A DNA stretch of 64,000 bases from Acidobacteriaceae bacterium (GCA_003134655.1 PLBY01000152.1:551-64550); one strand, 5' to 3'. Positions 50,043-59,296 are shown, counted from the stretch's first letter. Notes: generated by a model not told the origin, from the letters alone. Translations and numbers: made by a program.

Positions 50043-51647
50043 ATGGCCGCCCATCCCCCGGCACTCTTGGCTCCCGACCGCAACCAGCAATCTTTCCTCG
50101 CTTCGGGCATGGCTGTGATCTGGGCAATCGCCTTGGCCAAGCTGGTCTTCCACATTTATTTCAACAACCGCTACGGATATTTTCGCGACGAGTTCGACTA
50201 TATGTCGTGCGGCGACCATCTGCAGTGGGGATATGTCGACCAACCTCCGCTCATTCCTTTTCTGATCCACATCTGCCGCGCTGTGCTGGGAGACTCGCTG
50301 CGAAGCATTCGCTTCATCCCTGCCTTGGCGTCCTCCTTGCTTGTCGTCCAGACCGCTGTCCTCGCTCGCGAGATGGGAGGACGCCGCTACGCCGTGCTGC
50401 TCAGTGCCGTCTGCGCCGTCATCGTGCCGCAGTATCTTTCCAACGGCAGCTTGCTCGGCACAAATTGTCTTGAGCCCAACCTGTGGATGGGCTGCGCCTA
50501 CTTCGCCATCCTGGCCATCAAGCAAGACAATCCCCGCTACTGGCTGTGGTTCGGCGTGTGCGCCGGTGTCGGACTCGAAAACAAGTACACCATCGCCATC
50601 TTCGGCCTGGGAATTGTCGTGGGCCTGTTGCTCACCGAGCAGCGCCGCGAATTCCTGAACAAGTGGATATGGCTGGGAGGACTCGCCGCGTTTCTGATTT
50701 TTCTGCCCAATCTGCTATGGAACATTCACTACGACTGGCCGTTCGTGCAGTTGATGCACGCCATCCGGTCCGAAGGGCGCGACGTTGTGTGGGGGCCCGC
50801 TCAATTCTTCTTTCAGCAGGTGCTGGTCACCAATCCTTTGGTCGCGCCCCTCTGGCTGGGCGGGCTGTTCGCCCTGCTATTCTCCGCGCGGCTCCGGCCG
50901 TATCGGCTGCTGGCTTGGAGCTATCTGGTTACCTATACCATCTTGTTCCTGCTTCACGGGAAGAATTACTATCTGGCTCCGATTTACCCGATGTTGCTGG
51001 CAGCGGGAGCAGTGGCATTTGAACATTGGCTGGATCGTCCTGAACTGGACCGTCGGGAAAGCGCGAAGCCGCGCCTCCAGTGGTTGAAGCCAACTATTGT
51101 GATCGTCCTGCTGGCCAGTGGAATCCACCTTATGCCAATCGTTGTTCCGGTTCTCTCGCCGGACCATTTCCTGACCTATACGAAGACTCTTCCGTTCAAG
51201 CTCCCGGTGAATGAGTACTCCCATGCGCGCGCGGCGCTGCCACAGTGGTACTCCGACCAGTTTGGCTGGAAGGAGATTGCGGACGAGGCCGAGGTGGCGT
51301 GGAACCGCATCCCAGTCGACCAGCGATCTGACTGCGCCATCTTCGCGCAAGACTATGGCCAGGCGGGGGCCATCGACTTCTTTGGCCGGGCGCACGGCTT
51401 GCCTCCCGCTCTCAGCGGCGACCGCACATATTTTCTCTGGGGACCGCGCGGGTATTCCGGCAATTGCATGATCGTGCTCGGCGACAGAAGAGAACGTCTG
51501 GAGCAGCTTTTCGAACAGGTCGAATATATTGGCACGTCAGCCGACAATCCGTGGGCGTTGGAGTCGCAGATCGGCGTCTACATCTGCAAAGGCGCAAAGT
51601 TCGGGACACTGACTCAGATCTGGCCGCAATTGAAACGTTGGCGGTAG
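50043..51647 (+). CDS. GT39/ArnT-like membrane glycosyltransferase
   Basis: 534 aa with about ten hydrophobic segments. GT-C hallmarks in the first loop: YGYFRDEFDYMSCGDHLQWG with the Asp-Glu pair, then YVDQPPLIPFLIHIC. Later LMHAIRSEGRDVVWGPAQFF and NYYLAPIYPMLLAAGAVA match the bacterial family of dolichyl-phosphate-mannose-like transferases. A soluble periplasmic C-terminal part (about 380-534) follows. Sugar donor is expected to be polyprenyl-linked; acceptor unknown. Divergent from the FecR gene. Confidence 0.87.
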   Translation: MAAHPPALLAPDRNQQSFLASGMAVIWAIALAKLVFHIYFNNRYGYFRDEFDYMSCGDHLQWGYVDQPPLIPFLIHICRAVLGDSLRSIRFIPALASSLLVVQTAVLAREMGGRRYAVLLSAVCAVIVPQYLSNGSLLGTNCLEPNLWMGCAYFAILAIKQDNPRYWLWFGVCAGVGLENKYTIAIFGLGIVVGLLLTEQRREFLNKWIWLGGLAAFLIFLPNLLWNIHYDWPFVQLMHAIRSEGRDVVWGPAQFFFQQVLVTNPLVAPLWLGGLFALLFSARLRPYRLLAWSYLVTYTILFLLHGKNYYLAPIYPMLLAAGAVAFEHWLDRPELDRRESAKPRLQWLKPTIVIVLLASGIHLMPIVVPVLSPDHFLTYTKTLPFKLPVNEYSHARAALPQWYSDQFGWKEIADEAEVAWNRIPVDQRSDCAIFAQDYGQAGAIDFFGRAHGLPPALSGDRTYFLWGPRGYSGNCMIVLGDRRERLEQLFEQVEYIGTSADNPWALESQIGVYICKGAKFGTLTQIWPQLKRWR

Positions 51648-51734
51648 GTTGTCGAACCTCTCTTGCCGCACCTTCCTTGCGGGTTGTAGCATCAATTGTT
51701 TGGGCCTTCATATTCAGAAACCCTAGGAGACATC

Positions 51735-53270
51735 ATGGCAACCGATACTTTGACCAGTCCAGCCACGCTCAACTACGGCAAGACCAAGGTTTTCAAGAAT
51801 TTCATTGACGGCGAATGGGTCGAGGCCTCGACCGGAGAGACGTTCGAGAACCGCAATCCCGCCGACACCCGCGACCTGGTCGGCATCTTCCAGAAATCCG
51901 CCAAGGCTGACGTGGACTCTGCCGTCGCTGCCGCCAAGCGCGCCTTCACGAAGTGGCGACTCGTGCCCGCCCCGCGCCGCGCCGAGGTTGTTTTCCGCGC
52001 CGCTGAGATTTTGATTGAGCGCAAGGAAGATTATGCGCGAGAAATGACCCGCGAAATGGGCAAGGTGCTGGCCGAGACGCGCGGCGACGTGCAGGAAGCC
52101 ATTGACGCCGCGTACTACAACGCTGGCGAAGGCCGCCGGTTGTTTGGTCCGACTGTGCCCTCAGAAATGCCCAACAAGTTCGCCATGGCCGTACGGCAGC
52201 CCATTGGCGTGTGCGGCATGATCACGCCATGGAACTTCCCGATGGCGATTTCGTCTTGGAAGCTTCTGCCGGCCATTGTCTGCGGCAACACCTGCGTCAT
52301 CAAGCCCGCGCAGGACACTCCGCTCTCGACCTTTAATCTGGTTCGCGCACTCTCCGACGCGGGCCTGCCTAAGGGCGTCATCAACATCGTGAGCGGATTC
52401 GGGGCGGACGTAGGGACTCCGATCGCCGAGCATGCCGACGTTCGCGCGGTTTCACTCACGGGATCGTCCGCGGTGGGCCGCATTATCGGCGGCATCGCGG
52501 CCAAGAGCTTCAAGCATTGCTCGCTCGAGTTGGGAGGCAAGAATCCCATGATCGTACTCGACGACGCCAACCTCGATCTGGCCATCGAAGGCGGGCTCTG
52601 GGGAGCGTTCGGAACCACCGGCCAGCGCTGCACAGCGACCAGCCGCATGATCGTGCAGAAGGGCGTGTATCGGGAATTCGTCGAGCGCCTGGTCGAGCGC
52701 GCGAAGAAGCTGAAGGTAGGCAACGGTCTCGATGAAACCGTCCAGATGGGACCAGCCGTCAACGAGAAGCAACTGCAGACCGATCTAAGCTACGTCGACA
52801 TCGGCAAGAACGAAGGCGCGAAGCTGGTTTGCGGCGGCAACCGTCTCGATCAGGGCGACTACCAGTATGGTTGGTTCATGGAGCCAACGGTCTTTACCGA
52901 CGTCGATCCTAAGATGCGCATCGCGCAGGAAGAAATCTTCGGGCCCGTGGTCTCGATCATTCCTTGCGACGATCTCGAAGACGCCATTGAAATCGCGAAC
53001 GGGATCGAGTACGGCTTGTCGTCCGCGCTCTACACCAAGGATGTTAATAAGGCGTTCTCAGCGATCCGTGATCTGTACGCCGGCATTACCTACATCAACG
53101 CGCCGACGATCGGCGCCGAGGTGCACCTGCCCTTTGGCGGCACCAAGGCTACGGGCAACGGTCATCGCGAGGGCGGGATCGGCGCGGTCGACTTCTACAC
53201 GGAGTGGAAGTCGGTTTACGTCGACTATTCGGACAAACTGCAGAAGGCCCAGATTGATCGGGAGGACTGA
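51735..53270 (+). CDS. NAD(P)-dependent aldehyde dehydrogenase
   Basis: 511 aa from ATG 51735, with AGGAGA five bases before it. Aldehyde dehydrogenase family: MITPWNFPMAISSWKLLPAI cofactor loop, LTGSSAVGRIIGG, general-base Glu265 in LELGGKNP, catalytic Cys299 in GQRCTATSR, and the C-terminal VHLPFGGTKATGNGHREGG. The last motif resembles archaeal/bacterial ketoglutarate-semialdehyde and related dehydrogenases, but substrate cannot be assigned. Single gene followed by a perfect 12-bp hairpin. Confidence 0.93.
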   Translation: MATDTLTSPATLNYGKTKVFKNFIDGEWVEASTGETFENRNPADTRDLVGIFQKSAKADVDSAVAAAKRAFTKWRLVPAPRRAEVVFRAAEILIERKEDYAREMTREMGKVLAETRGDVQEAIDAAYYNAGEGRRLFGPTVPSEMPNKFAMAVRQPIGVCGMITPWNFPMAISSWKLLPAIVCGNTCVIKPAQDTPLSTFNLVRALSDAGLPKGVINIVSGFGADVGTPIAEHADVRAVSLTGSSAVGRIIGGIAAKSFKHCSLELGGKNPMIVLDDANLDLAIEGGLWGAFGTTGQRCTATSRMIVQKGVYREFVERLVERAKKLKVGNGLDETVQMGPAVNEKQLQTDLSYVDIGKNEGAKLVCGGNRLDQGDYQYGWFMEPTVFTDVDPKMRIAQEEIFGPVVSIIPCDDLEDAIEIANGIEYGLSSALYTKDVNKAFSAIRDLYAGITYINAPTIGAEVHLPFGGTKATGNGHREGGIGAVDFYTEWKSVYVDYSDKLQKAQIDRED

Positions 53271-53278
53271 GTTTAGCC

Positions 53279-53311
53279 ATCAGCCGTCAGCAATCGGTTC
53301 TGACGGCTGAT
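53279..53311 (+). terminator. Hairpin after the aldehyde dehydrogenase
   Basis: ATCAGCCGTCAG (53279-53290) pairs perfectly with CTGACGGCTGAT (53300-53311) around a 9-base loop, eight bases after the stop. The following TTCTCTTTCC is pyrimidine-rich but not a run of Ts, so termination may be partial. Unit CAGCCGTCAGC recurs near 56887. Confidence 0.55.
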
Positions 53312-53466
53312 TCTCTTTCCCGACGTCGTTTTCCCCGCGAATCCAATGTGCTGCGGAGTTGCTTTCCCTGAGTACCTCGGTAATCTTGTTCACCCCTTGC
53401 TGACAACCTACCTTAGCCCCATGAGGCTTCCCTCCAGGTCTCAACTCTTGCCTTTGGGGTCGTCTT

Positions 53467-53844
53467 GTGATGGATCGTCAATTTCGCACCGTTCGGAGTC
53501 TTAGCGTCAGGAACCGGCTCTGCCTTGCCGCCCTGGCCGTGCTCGGACTAATGGCCGTTTTCACTCCGCGTCTTTTGGCCCAGGACACGGCCAAGACACA
53601 CCGCAAGGTTCTGGTGATGACGGAGCCCGACTATCCGTATGTCCTCAGGAACGGTCACTTCGAAGGACAGGTTCGCCTGGCGGCGACCGTGCTTCCGAAC
53701 GGGACCGTTTCGAAGGTTGAGTGCAAGGGCGGCAACCCTATGTTGGCCCAGTATGCCTCACAGGCCGTGATGCATTGGAAATACGCACCCGGCCCAGCCC
53801 AAACGGTTGAGGAAGCCGTGTTCACATTCAACGCTACCAAGTAA
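53467..53844 (+). CDS. Secreted TonB C-terminal-domain-like protein
   Basis: 125 aa; GTG at 53467 is immediately followed by an ATG. A signal peptide or anchor (LCLAALAVLGLMAVFTPRLLAQ, cleaved near residue 40) precedes a single TonB-C domain: MTEPDYPYVLRNGHFEGQVR, AATVLPNGTVSKVECKGGNP, AQYASQAVMHWKYAPG. The GxVxxxxxxxxxGxVxxxxv pattern followed by an A..A...W.Y helix is typical. Lacks the Pro-rich span of a true TonB. Many acidobacteria have such stand-alone domains. Partner unknown. Confidence 0.8.
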   Translation: MMDRQFRTVRSLSVRNRLCLAALAVLGLMAVFTPRLLAQDTAKTHRKVLVMTEPDYPYVLRNGHFEGQVRLAATVLPNGTVSKVECKGGNPMLAQYASQAVMHWKYAPGPAQTVEEAVFTFNATK

Positions 53845-53983
53845 GTCTTCCCGCTCTTCAGTCTTGCCGCCCCTCGTTCGCAACTGGCGGGACCGGGCGC
53901 AGATTTCTGCGCTCTAGCGCGTCCCGTGCATTTAGAATTTCTCTTGAGCCGCGGCCCGGAACCTTCGCCGTGGCGAGGCTTCC

Positions 53984-55198
53984 ATGACTCCCATCAGCCA
54001 AGCTCACGAGATTGCTGCCGCCTCCCGCCTCGATAACGTCCGCTACGCCATCCGCGACCTGGCCTGTGTCGCCGATGAAGTTGTGAAGCAAGGACACAAG
54101 GTCCTGCCGCTCAACGTTGGCGATCCACTGAACTTCGATTTCCAGACGCCGCCGCACATCATTGAGGCCGTGTACAAGGCGATGCGCGACGGCAAGAACG
54201 GATACGCACCGTCGCCTGGCATCCCGGAGGCAGTCGAGGCCATTCGGGGCGAGGCCGGGCGCAAGGGGATCACAACGGTCCGTGATATTTTCGTCACGGC
54301 TGGAGTGAGCGAGACCGTCGATCTTTGTCTCTCTGCTCTGGTCAATTCCGGCGAGAACGTTCTGACTCCCAGCCCGGACTATCCGCTATATTCGGCGGTG
54401 CTGTGCAAGCTGGGCATCGGGCTTAATGCTTACGACCTGAACGAGGACGACGCGTGGCAGCCGGACCTGGCCGACATTGAACGCAAGCTGACGCCGCGAA
54501 CCCGCGGCATCGTTCTGATTAACCCCAACAACCCTACGGGATCGCTGTGCTCCCGGCAGATGCTGGAGCAAGTCGCCGAACTCGCGCGCCGTCACAACCT
54601 GATCGTCTTTTCGGACGAAATTTACGACAAGCTGATTCTCGACGGCACGCCGCACATCGCGTTCGCCTCAGTCGCGCCCGACGTCCCTTGCGTGACCTTC
54701 GGCGGCATGTCGAAGAACTACCTCGTCCCGGGATGGCGCATCGGATGGGGCATCGTTTCTGGTGACTCTACTGCGGTGAAGACTTACACAGAGGGCGTGC
54801 ACCGCCTGCTGCGGGCACGCCTGTGCGCCAACCATCCCGAGCAATTCGCGATCAAGCCTGCCCTGGAGGGGCCGCAGGATCATCTCGTCGAGGTCCAGCG
54901 CAAACTGCGCTCCCGCCGCGATCTTACGCAGAAATGGTGCGAAGCAACGCCGCGGGTGAGTTGCGTGGCGCCTCGAGGTGCGTTCTATGCGTATCCGCGC
55001 ATTGACATTCCGGAGAGCGACGAGATCTTCGTGAAAGAACTCATCCGTCAGAAGCACGTCATGGTCGTGCATGGCTCCGGCTTCGGCCAAAAAACCGGCA
55101 CGCAGCATTTCCGGATCGTGTTCCTGCCGGATGAAGCAACGCTGACGAAGGCGTATGCGGGAATTGCGGAGTTCATTCGGGAGCGCTACGGGAACTAA
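53984..55198 (+). CDS. PLP-dependent aminotransferase, alanine aminotransferase-like
   Basis: 404 aa, fold-type I class I/II aminotransferase. VLPLNVGDPLNFDFQTPPHI, GKNGYAPSPGIPEAVEAI, FVTAGVSETVDLCLSALV, INPNNPTGSLCS with the PLP-stacking Asn, VFSDEIYDKL with the PLP-nitrogen Asp, and Schiff-base Lys244 in GGMSKNYLVPGWRIGWG. The motif set fits AlaA/AlaC-type enzymes that couple alanine and glutamate; aspartate specificity cannot be excluded. Start at ATG 53984. Confidence 0.9.
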   Translation: MTPISQAHEIAAASRLDNVRYAIRDLACVADEVVKQGHKVLPLNVGDPLNFDFQTPPHIIEAVYKAMRDGKNGYAPSPGIPEAVEAIRGEAGRKGITTVRDIFVTAGVSETVDLCLSALVNSGENVLTPSPDYPLYSAVLCKLGIGLNAYDLNEDDAWQPDLADIERKLTPRTRGIVLINPNNPTGSLCSRQMLEQVAELARRHNLIVFSDEIYDKLILDGTPHIAFASVAPDVPCVTFGGMSKNYLVPGWRIGWGIVSGDSTAVKTYTEGVHRLLRARLCANHPEQFAIKPALEGPQDHLVEVQRKLRSRRDLTQKWCEATPRVSCVAPRGAFYAYPRIDIPESDEIFVKELIRQKHVMVVHGSGFGQKTGTQHFRIVFLPDEATLTKAYAGIAEFIRERYGN

Positions 55199-55209
55199 TT
55201 CACCGCCCA

Positions 55210-55308
55210 ATGAAAATCGAAGAGACCGAACAACTGACGACCGATTTCGATTGGTTCGAGTTAGATGACTATGGTATCATGACCATGATCGAAAGGATAT
55301 CCCAATGA
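55210..55308 (+). CDS. Possible 32-aa leader ORF of the toxin-antitoxin operon
   Basis: Starts at ATG 55210, 11 bases after the aminotransferase stop, and its TGA overlaps the antitoxin ATG (ATGA). Acidic (MKIEETEQLTTDFDWFELDD). No good ribosome-binding site of its own. It runs across the putative promoter and operator, so it can only be made from read-through transcripts. It may be chance, or couple antitoxin translation to the upstream gene. Confidence 0.35.
   Translation: MKIEETEQLTTDFDWFELDDYGIMTMIERISQ
55251..55289 (+). promoter_or_regulatory. Promoter and palindromic operator of the toxin-antitoxin pair
   Basis: TTGGTT (55251-55256) and TATCAT (55275-55280; five of six to the -10 consensus) are 18 bp apart. 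The -10 is overlapped by the palindrome ATCAT-GACC-ATGAT (55276-55289), the expected position for an autoregulatory site bound by a Phd/YefM antitoxin. AAGGA at 55293-55297 is the antitoxin ribosome-binding site, seven bases before ATG 55305. Confidence 0.5.
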
Positions 55309-55538
55309 AGACGATGGCGGCAGGCGAGTTCAAGGTTCATTGCCTGGCTGTGATGGACGAAGTTCAGTCCAAGCGCGAAGCGGTCATCATTACCAAGCGC
55401 GGCAAACCGGTCGCCAAGCTCGTCCCGGTCGACATCAAAAAAGACGACATCTATGGCTTTTTCGTGGGGAAGGGCACCATCAAAGGCGACATCGTTGCCC
55501 CCGCGTTCACTCCTGAAGAGTGGGGTGATCTTTATTGA
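55305..55538 (+). CDS. Phd/YefM-family antitoxin
   Basis: 77 aa. MAAGEFKVHCLAVMDEVQSK and REAVIITKRGKPVAKLVPVD are the Phd/YefM DNA-binding N-terminal fold (residues about 1-50). The variable C-terminal tail (DIYGFFVGKGTIKGDIVAPA) would wrap around and inhibit the toxin. Its stop overlaps the toxin start by four bases (TTGA), so the pair is coupled. Palindrome just upstream suggests autoregulation. Confidence 0.9.
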   Translation: MKTMAAGEFKVHCLAVMDEVQSKREAVIITKRGKPVAKLVPVDIKKDDIYGFFVGKGTIKGDIVAPAFTPEEWGDLY

Positions 55539-55927
55539 TTCTCCTCGACTCGCACGTGGTAGTCTGGCTCGGCCTTGATCCGGACCGAATCTCGAAAAAC
55601 GCAAAAGCGGCAATCGATCATGCGCGTCAGAATGCCAGCGGCCTGGCAGTTTCTGATATGACGCTGCTCGAGTTGATCCGCATCTCCAATCTGGGCCGGC
55701 TCGACTTTCGCGGAAACCTCGAATCGTTTCTGTCGGAAGTAGAGCGTAAATTCAAAGTCCTACCCATGACAGGCCGCATTTGCATGCAGGCGCTTGCGCT
55801 GCCCGCCTCTTATCCCAAGGATCCTTCCGATCGCATCATTGGTGCCACTGCCCTGGTCGAAGGTCTGTCCCTGCTTACGGCCGACCGCGAAATCCGCAAG
55901 TCGCGGGCGTTTCCGACGATCTGGTAA
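55535..55927 (+). CDS. VapC-type PIN-domain toxin
   Basis: 130 aa, TTG start. PIN nuclease with acidic residues Asp5 (ILLDSHVVVW), Glu in TLLELIRISN, and the two Asp of SYPKDPSDRIIGATAL and LLTADREIRK, which would bind Mg/Mn. VapC toxins cleave tRNA or rRNA. The pairing with a Phd rather than VapB antitoxin is common. Complete and apparently intact. Confidence 0.9.
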   Translation: MILLDSHVVVWLGLDPDRISKNAKAAIDHARQNASGLAVSDMTLLELIRISNLGRLDFRGNLESFLSEVERKFKVLPMTGRICMQALALPASYPKDPSDRIIGATALVEGLSLLTADREIRKSRAFPTIW

Positions 55928-56090
55928 CTCGCGGAGCAGGAATATCCCGGCGAACACGAACCAGCAAAAGATCACACCAGCTAGGGTTGCGAGCGCGCGT
56001 GGAGTTGGGCTCGGCATGCTTTCCTTCCTCTTGAAAATAATCTACCAGTTCCCGCTCGGCTTGGACTTTGCCGACGAATCTGTTTAAATC

Positions 56091-56885
56091 GTGAGGAAGG
56101 GCAACTATCAGCGGCGTGCTGGTGTTCGTACAACTGTGGTCGATATTCACTCTCACATCCTTCCTGAGGTAGACGACGGCCCGAAATCGTGGGCCGTCTC
56201 CGTGGCCATGTGCCACGCAGCGGCCGCCGATGGCATTACACACATGGTGGCCACGCCCCACGCCAACGACCGCTATCACTACAATCGCGAGTACCTGAAG
56301 GGACTCGTCTCCCACCTGCAGGGACTTGTCGGCGATTCGCTGAAAATCGGCCTGGGTTGCGACTTCCATCTGTCTTACGACAATATCCAAGACGCGTTGG
56401 CCAACCCCACCCGCTACGTCATCGAAGGCACGCGCTACCTGCTGGTGGAGTTCAGCAACTTCAGCATCTCGGACCAGACCACGGACCATTTTTTTAAGAT
56501 GGGGAGTTGCGGAATGACTCCGGTCATCACCCATCCCGAGCGCAACCCGATTTTGCGCGAAGCCCCGCAGCGCGTGTTGGAGTGGGCTGACCAGGGATGC
56601 GTGGTTCAGGTGACCGGCTCGGCGCTGACTGGATTCTGGGGGGACCGAACGAAGCGAGCCGCGCACTGGCTGCTCGAACATCAGGCAGTCCACGTGCTCT
56701 CCACCGATGCCCACGATCTGGAGAAACGGGTTCCGATTCTCTCTACCGCGCGCGATGCTGCTGCAGCCATCTGCGGAAAAGACGTAGCGGAGGCCTTAGT
56801 GGAAACGAATCCCCGCGCCATCGTCACCAACCAGACCTTACCTTACTTCCCACAGCCGGTGATGAAGAGCTACAAGAAGAACTAG
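56091..56885 (+). CDS. CpsB/CapC-type PHP tyrosine phosphatase
   Basis: 264 aa from GTG 56091; an in-frame GTG at 56136, directly before VDIHSHILP, fits the family N-terminus and could be the real start. PHP-domain metal ligands: HSH in VDIHSHILPEVDDG, His in MVATPHAND, His in GCDFHLSYDN, His in VITHPERNPI and the STDAHD motif at the C-terminal part. CpsB/YwqE enzymes dephosphorylate BY-kinases that control polysaccharide export. No kinase or capsule cluster is adjacent; GT39 and GT2 genes in this window are the nearest glycan genes. Confidence 0.86.
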   Translation: MRKGNYQRRAGVRTTVVDIHSHILPEVDDGPKSWAVSVAMCHAAAADGITHMVATPHANDRYHYNREYLKGLVSHLQGLVGDSLKIGLGCDFHLSYDNIQDALANPTRYVIEGTRYLLVEFSNFSISDQTTDHFFKMGSCGMTPVITHPERNPILREAPQRVLEWADQGCVVQVTGSALTGFWGDRTKRAAHWLLEHQAVHVLSTDAHDLEKRVPILSTARDAAAAICGKDVAEALVETNPRAIVTNQTLPYFPQPVMKSYKKN

Positions 56886-56990
56886 CCGTCAGCATTCTGG
56901 CAAACAAACCTAAAGATGCGTAGCGGTTCGTCTTCACCGTCAGCGGGAATGAGGTTGGCTAAACCGTCTCAATGCTGAGATCTCTTCCAG

Positions 56991-57608
56991 CTACTGTGGG
57001 CGGGAATCGTTCTGACTGGCGGGCGGCGCCGGATCCGCAGTGGGCGGCGTGCTGTGCGACGTGGTGGGCATGGACTCGGCGCGCGGCGCATCTGGAACGG
57101 TGGTCATCGCGCTTTCGGGATTCAGCAGATGATCCTTGCTCGGTCCCAGGCCCAGCTTAATCAGTGCCCGCGAGTCGGGTACCGTCTTGCTCTGCCAGCC
57201 GTGATCCGCCTGGTAGCGGCGCATGGCCTCTTCGCTAGCCTGGTTCCAGGTGCCCGTGGCTTCTCCGGTCATGTAGTGCTCGCGGATCAGCGCTTCCTGG
57301 ATTGCTTGCGCCCGCTCGGAATCAATTTTCTGCTGGCCGCGCGTCTTCGCTGACTTCTTGTGCGAGGAATGTTTTCCTGACGATGCGGTGTGCGTAGGAC
57401 CGGACTTGGTGTTGCCAGTCGACGAAGTCGAGGATTTTGCCGTGCTCTTGTGATGCTTCTTGTGGGAAGTCGTTATAGTCGCTGGCTTCTTCGCCGTAGG
57501 GTCAGTGGTCGAAGTTTGGTCGGCGTTTGCCGCAGCAACACATGCGAACACCGCCAGCGCACCTGCGGCAATGAACCGTGCCTTGCGGATTTGAGTCCAA
57601 CTTCTCAA
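56991..57608 (-). CDS. Secreted protein with peptidoglycan-binding-like domain
   Basis: 205 aa, TTG start. Signal peptide ARFIAAGALAVFACVAAANA, a Ser/Thr/Lys-rich linker (about 30-95, STAKSSTSSTGNTKSGPT) likely unstructured, and a PG_binding_1-like helical domain (about 95-155; ERAQAIQEALIREHYMTGEA, then EEAMRRYQADHGWQSK). Ends in a Pro/Thr-rich tail. Probably attaches to the cell wall. It follows the degP terminator on the same strand. Confidence 0.75.
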   Translation of the reverse strand: MRSWTQIRKARFIAAGALAVFACVAAANADQTSTTDPTAKKPATITTSHKKHHKSTAKSSTSSTGNTKSGPTHTASSGKHSSHKKSAKTRGQQKIDSERAQAIQEALIREHYMTGEATGTWNQASEEAMRRYQADHGWQSKTVPDSRALIKLGLGPSKDHLLNPESAMTTVPDAPRAESMPTTSHSTPPTADPAPPASQNDSRPQ

Positions 57609-57623
57609 CCGGAAACCTTCACC

Positions 57624-57702
57624 TCAAAATAGAAAGCCCAACGGACGCTGGCATTGTAATCATCCACGATGGGAGAGTACAACGCCAGTTCCCGTTGGGC
57701 TC
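57624..57702 (-). terminator. Terminator of the DegP/HtrA gene
   Basis: Imperfect 24-bp arms (57679-57702 and 57635-57658; 20 of 24 positions pair, outermost ten perfect, AGCCCAACGG/CCGTTGGGCT) fold into a long hairpin just past the degP stop on the minus strand, followed by TTTCTATTTT. This fits an intrinsic terminator and also insulates the downstream gene at 57608. Confidence 0.7.
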
Positions 57703-57709
57703 GTTTCGG

Positions 57710-59296
57710 TTACGGAAGTGTACCGGCCAGGAAGATGGTTCCGTCCTGTTTCGACGAACCGCGCGACCGCACCAGGAACACAACGTCCTGGCCGCCCTTC
57801 AGGCTCGACTCGACCTTGGCGAACTCTTCCTCGCTATTCACCGGCTGTTTGTTCACTTCCAGAATGATGTCGCCGCGACCCAGGTTCACATCTTCGGCAA
57901 AGGACCGGGGCTTCACGTCCTGCACTATCACGCCTCTTCCGGCGGGTATGTCGAGACGGTCGGCCATCTCCGGCGTCACCTTGCGAACGGTCACACCGAA
58001 TTTACTCTGCTTCGGGGTGCTCTCATCATCGTTCTCCTGATCGTCGCCGAGCCTCGCGGCGAAAAGCTTGGCGCGGTCTGCGATGGTCACCGAGGTCTCC
58101 TGGTTTTTCCCGTTGCGCAGGAAAGTCAGATTCGCCTTCGATCCCGGCTTGCGTGAAGCGATGTCGCCCACCAACTCAGCGCCCTTAGTCACCTTCTTGC
58201 CGTCCACGCTGGTGATCGTGTCGCCGACTTTCAAGCCAGCCTGGTCGGCCGGACTGCCCGGCACGACGCTGGAGACGGTGACGCCCGATCCCGAACCGTA
58301 CACGCGGGCAATCGCAGGATTCTCGACGGCATCAAACATGATGCCAATCGAGCCGCGCGAAACCTTGTGTTCCGGCCCGGTCAGCTGGTTGTAAACATCG
58401 ACCACCGTCTTCGACGGCAGCGCAAAGCCAACACCGGCGTACGCGTTGGTCTCGCTAAGAATAGCCGTGTTGATTCCGATGACCTCACCGTTCATATTGA
58501 CAAGCGGTCCGCCCGAGTTGCCGGGATTGATCGCTGCATCGGTTTGAATGAACGTCTGGAACTGACGGCCGGGCACGATGTCGCGGCCCTTGGCCGAAAC
58601 AATTCCCGCGGTCACCGTCTCGGACAGGCCGAATGGACTGCCAACGGCCAGAACCCAGTCGCCTACCTGCATGCTGTCGGAATTACCCATCTTGGCAGCT
58701 GGCAGCACGCGGTCAATGTCCACCTTAATCACCGCAAGATCTGTTTCCTGATCGGTGCCAATGACCTTGGCGTCGTGCTGCACGCCCGGCGGATCATCTT
58801 CGAACCGGACCCGAATGCGATCCGCCTTCTCAACTACGTGCCGGTTGGTAACAATGTATCCCTTAGGATCGACGATTACGCCGGAACCCAGAGAACGCTC
58901 GCGGATCGCGCCATCCCCAGGCCCCCCGGGAGCACCTTGGCCACCCGGACCACCGAAGAAGTGGTTGAAGAAGTCGTCCATCCCGCTGCCATCGCCGCCA
59001 TCTTCGTCGTCGGGATTCTGCCCACGGCGCTTGTGGACGTTCTTAATGGTCGATTCCGTATTGATGTTGACGACGCTCGGTTCCAATTGCTTCGCGATTT
59101 GCGAAAACGTGTTCGACATCTGCGTCGGTGAAGGCAGCGTGAGCGGCGTTGCATCGCTCTTTTGCCCCTCTTTCCCTTTGACTCCGTAGGAAACAACCGT
59201 CCCGATCAGAATGCCGACGGAAAGCGTTGCCAGAATACTCAGCGTGTAGGCCCAACGATGAGCCTTCATGCGCATCCACATTGCGCCCGAATCCAT
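57710..59296 (-). CDS. degP: Periplasmic serine protease/chaperone, DegP/HtrA family
   Basis: 528 aa. Membrane anchor or uncleaved signal (WAYTLSILATLSVGILIGTV), trypsin-like domain (about 60-285) with His153 in VTNRHVV, Asp186 in ETDLAVIKVD and Ser261 in GNSGGP, then two PDZ domains (about 290-395 and 430-525; VVPGSPADQAGLKVGDTITS and VQDVKPRSFAEDVNLGRGDI). A Gly/Pro-rich loop (GGPGGQGAPGGPG) near 115-130 lies where LA loops occur. Degrades or refolds misfolded periplasmic proteins. GGAGGG lies ten bases before the ATG. Confidence 0.95.
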   Translation of the reverse strand: MDSGAMWMRMKAHRWAYTLSILATLSVGILIGTVVSYGVKGKEGQKSDATPLTLPSPTQMSNTFSQIAKQLEPSVVNINTESTIKNVHKRRGQNPDDEDGGDGSGMDDFFNHFFGGPGGQGAPGGPGDGAIRERSLGSGVIVDPKGYIVTNRHVVEKADRIRVRFEDDPPGVQHDAKVIGTDQETDLAVIKVDIDRVLPAAKMGNSDSMQVGDWVLAVGSPFGLSETVTAGIVSAKGRDIVPGRQFQTFIQTDAAINPGNSGGPLVNMNGEVIGINTAILSETNAYAGVGFALPSKTVVDVYNQLTGPEHKVSRGSIGIMFDAVENPAIARVYGSGSGVTVSSVVPGSPADQAGLKVGDTITSVDGKKVTKGAELVGDIASRKPGSKANLTFLRNGKNQETSVTIADRAKLFAARLGDDQENDDESTPKQSKFGVTVRKVTPEMADRLDIPAGRGVIVQDVKPRSFAEDVNLGRGDIILEVNKQPVNSEEEFAKVESSLKGGQDVVFLVRSRGSSKQDGTIFLAGTLP

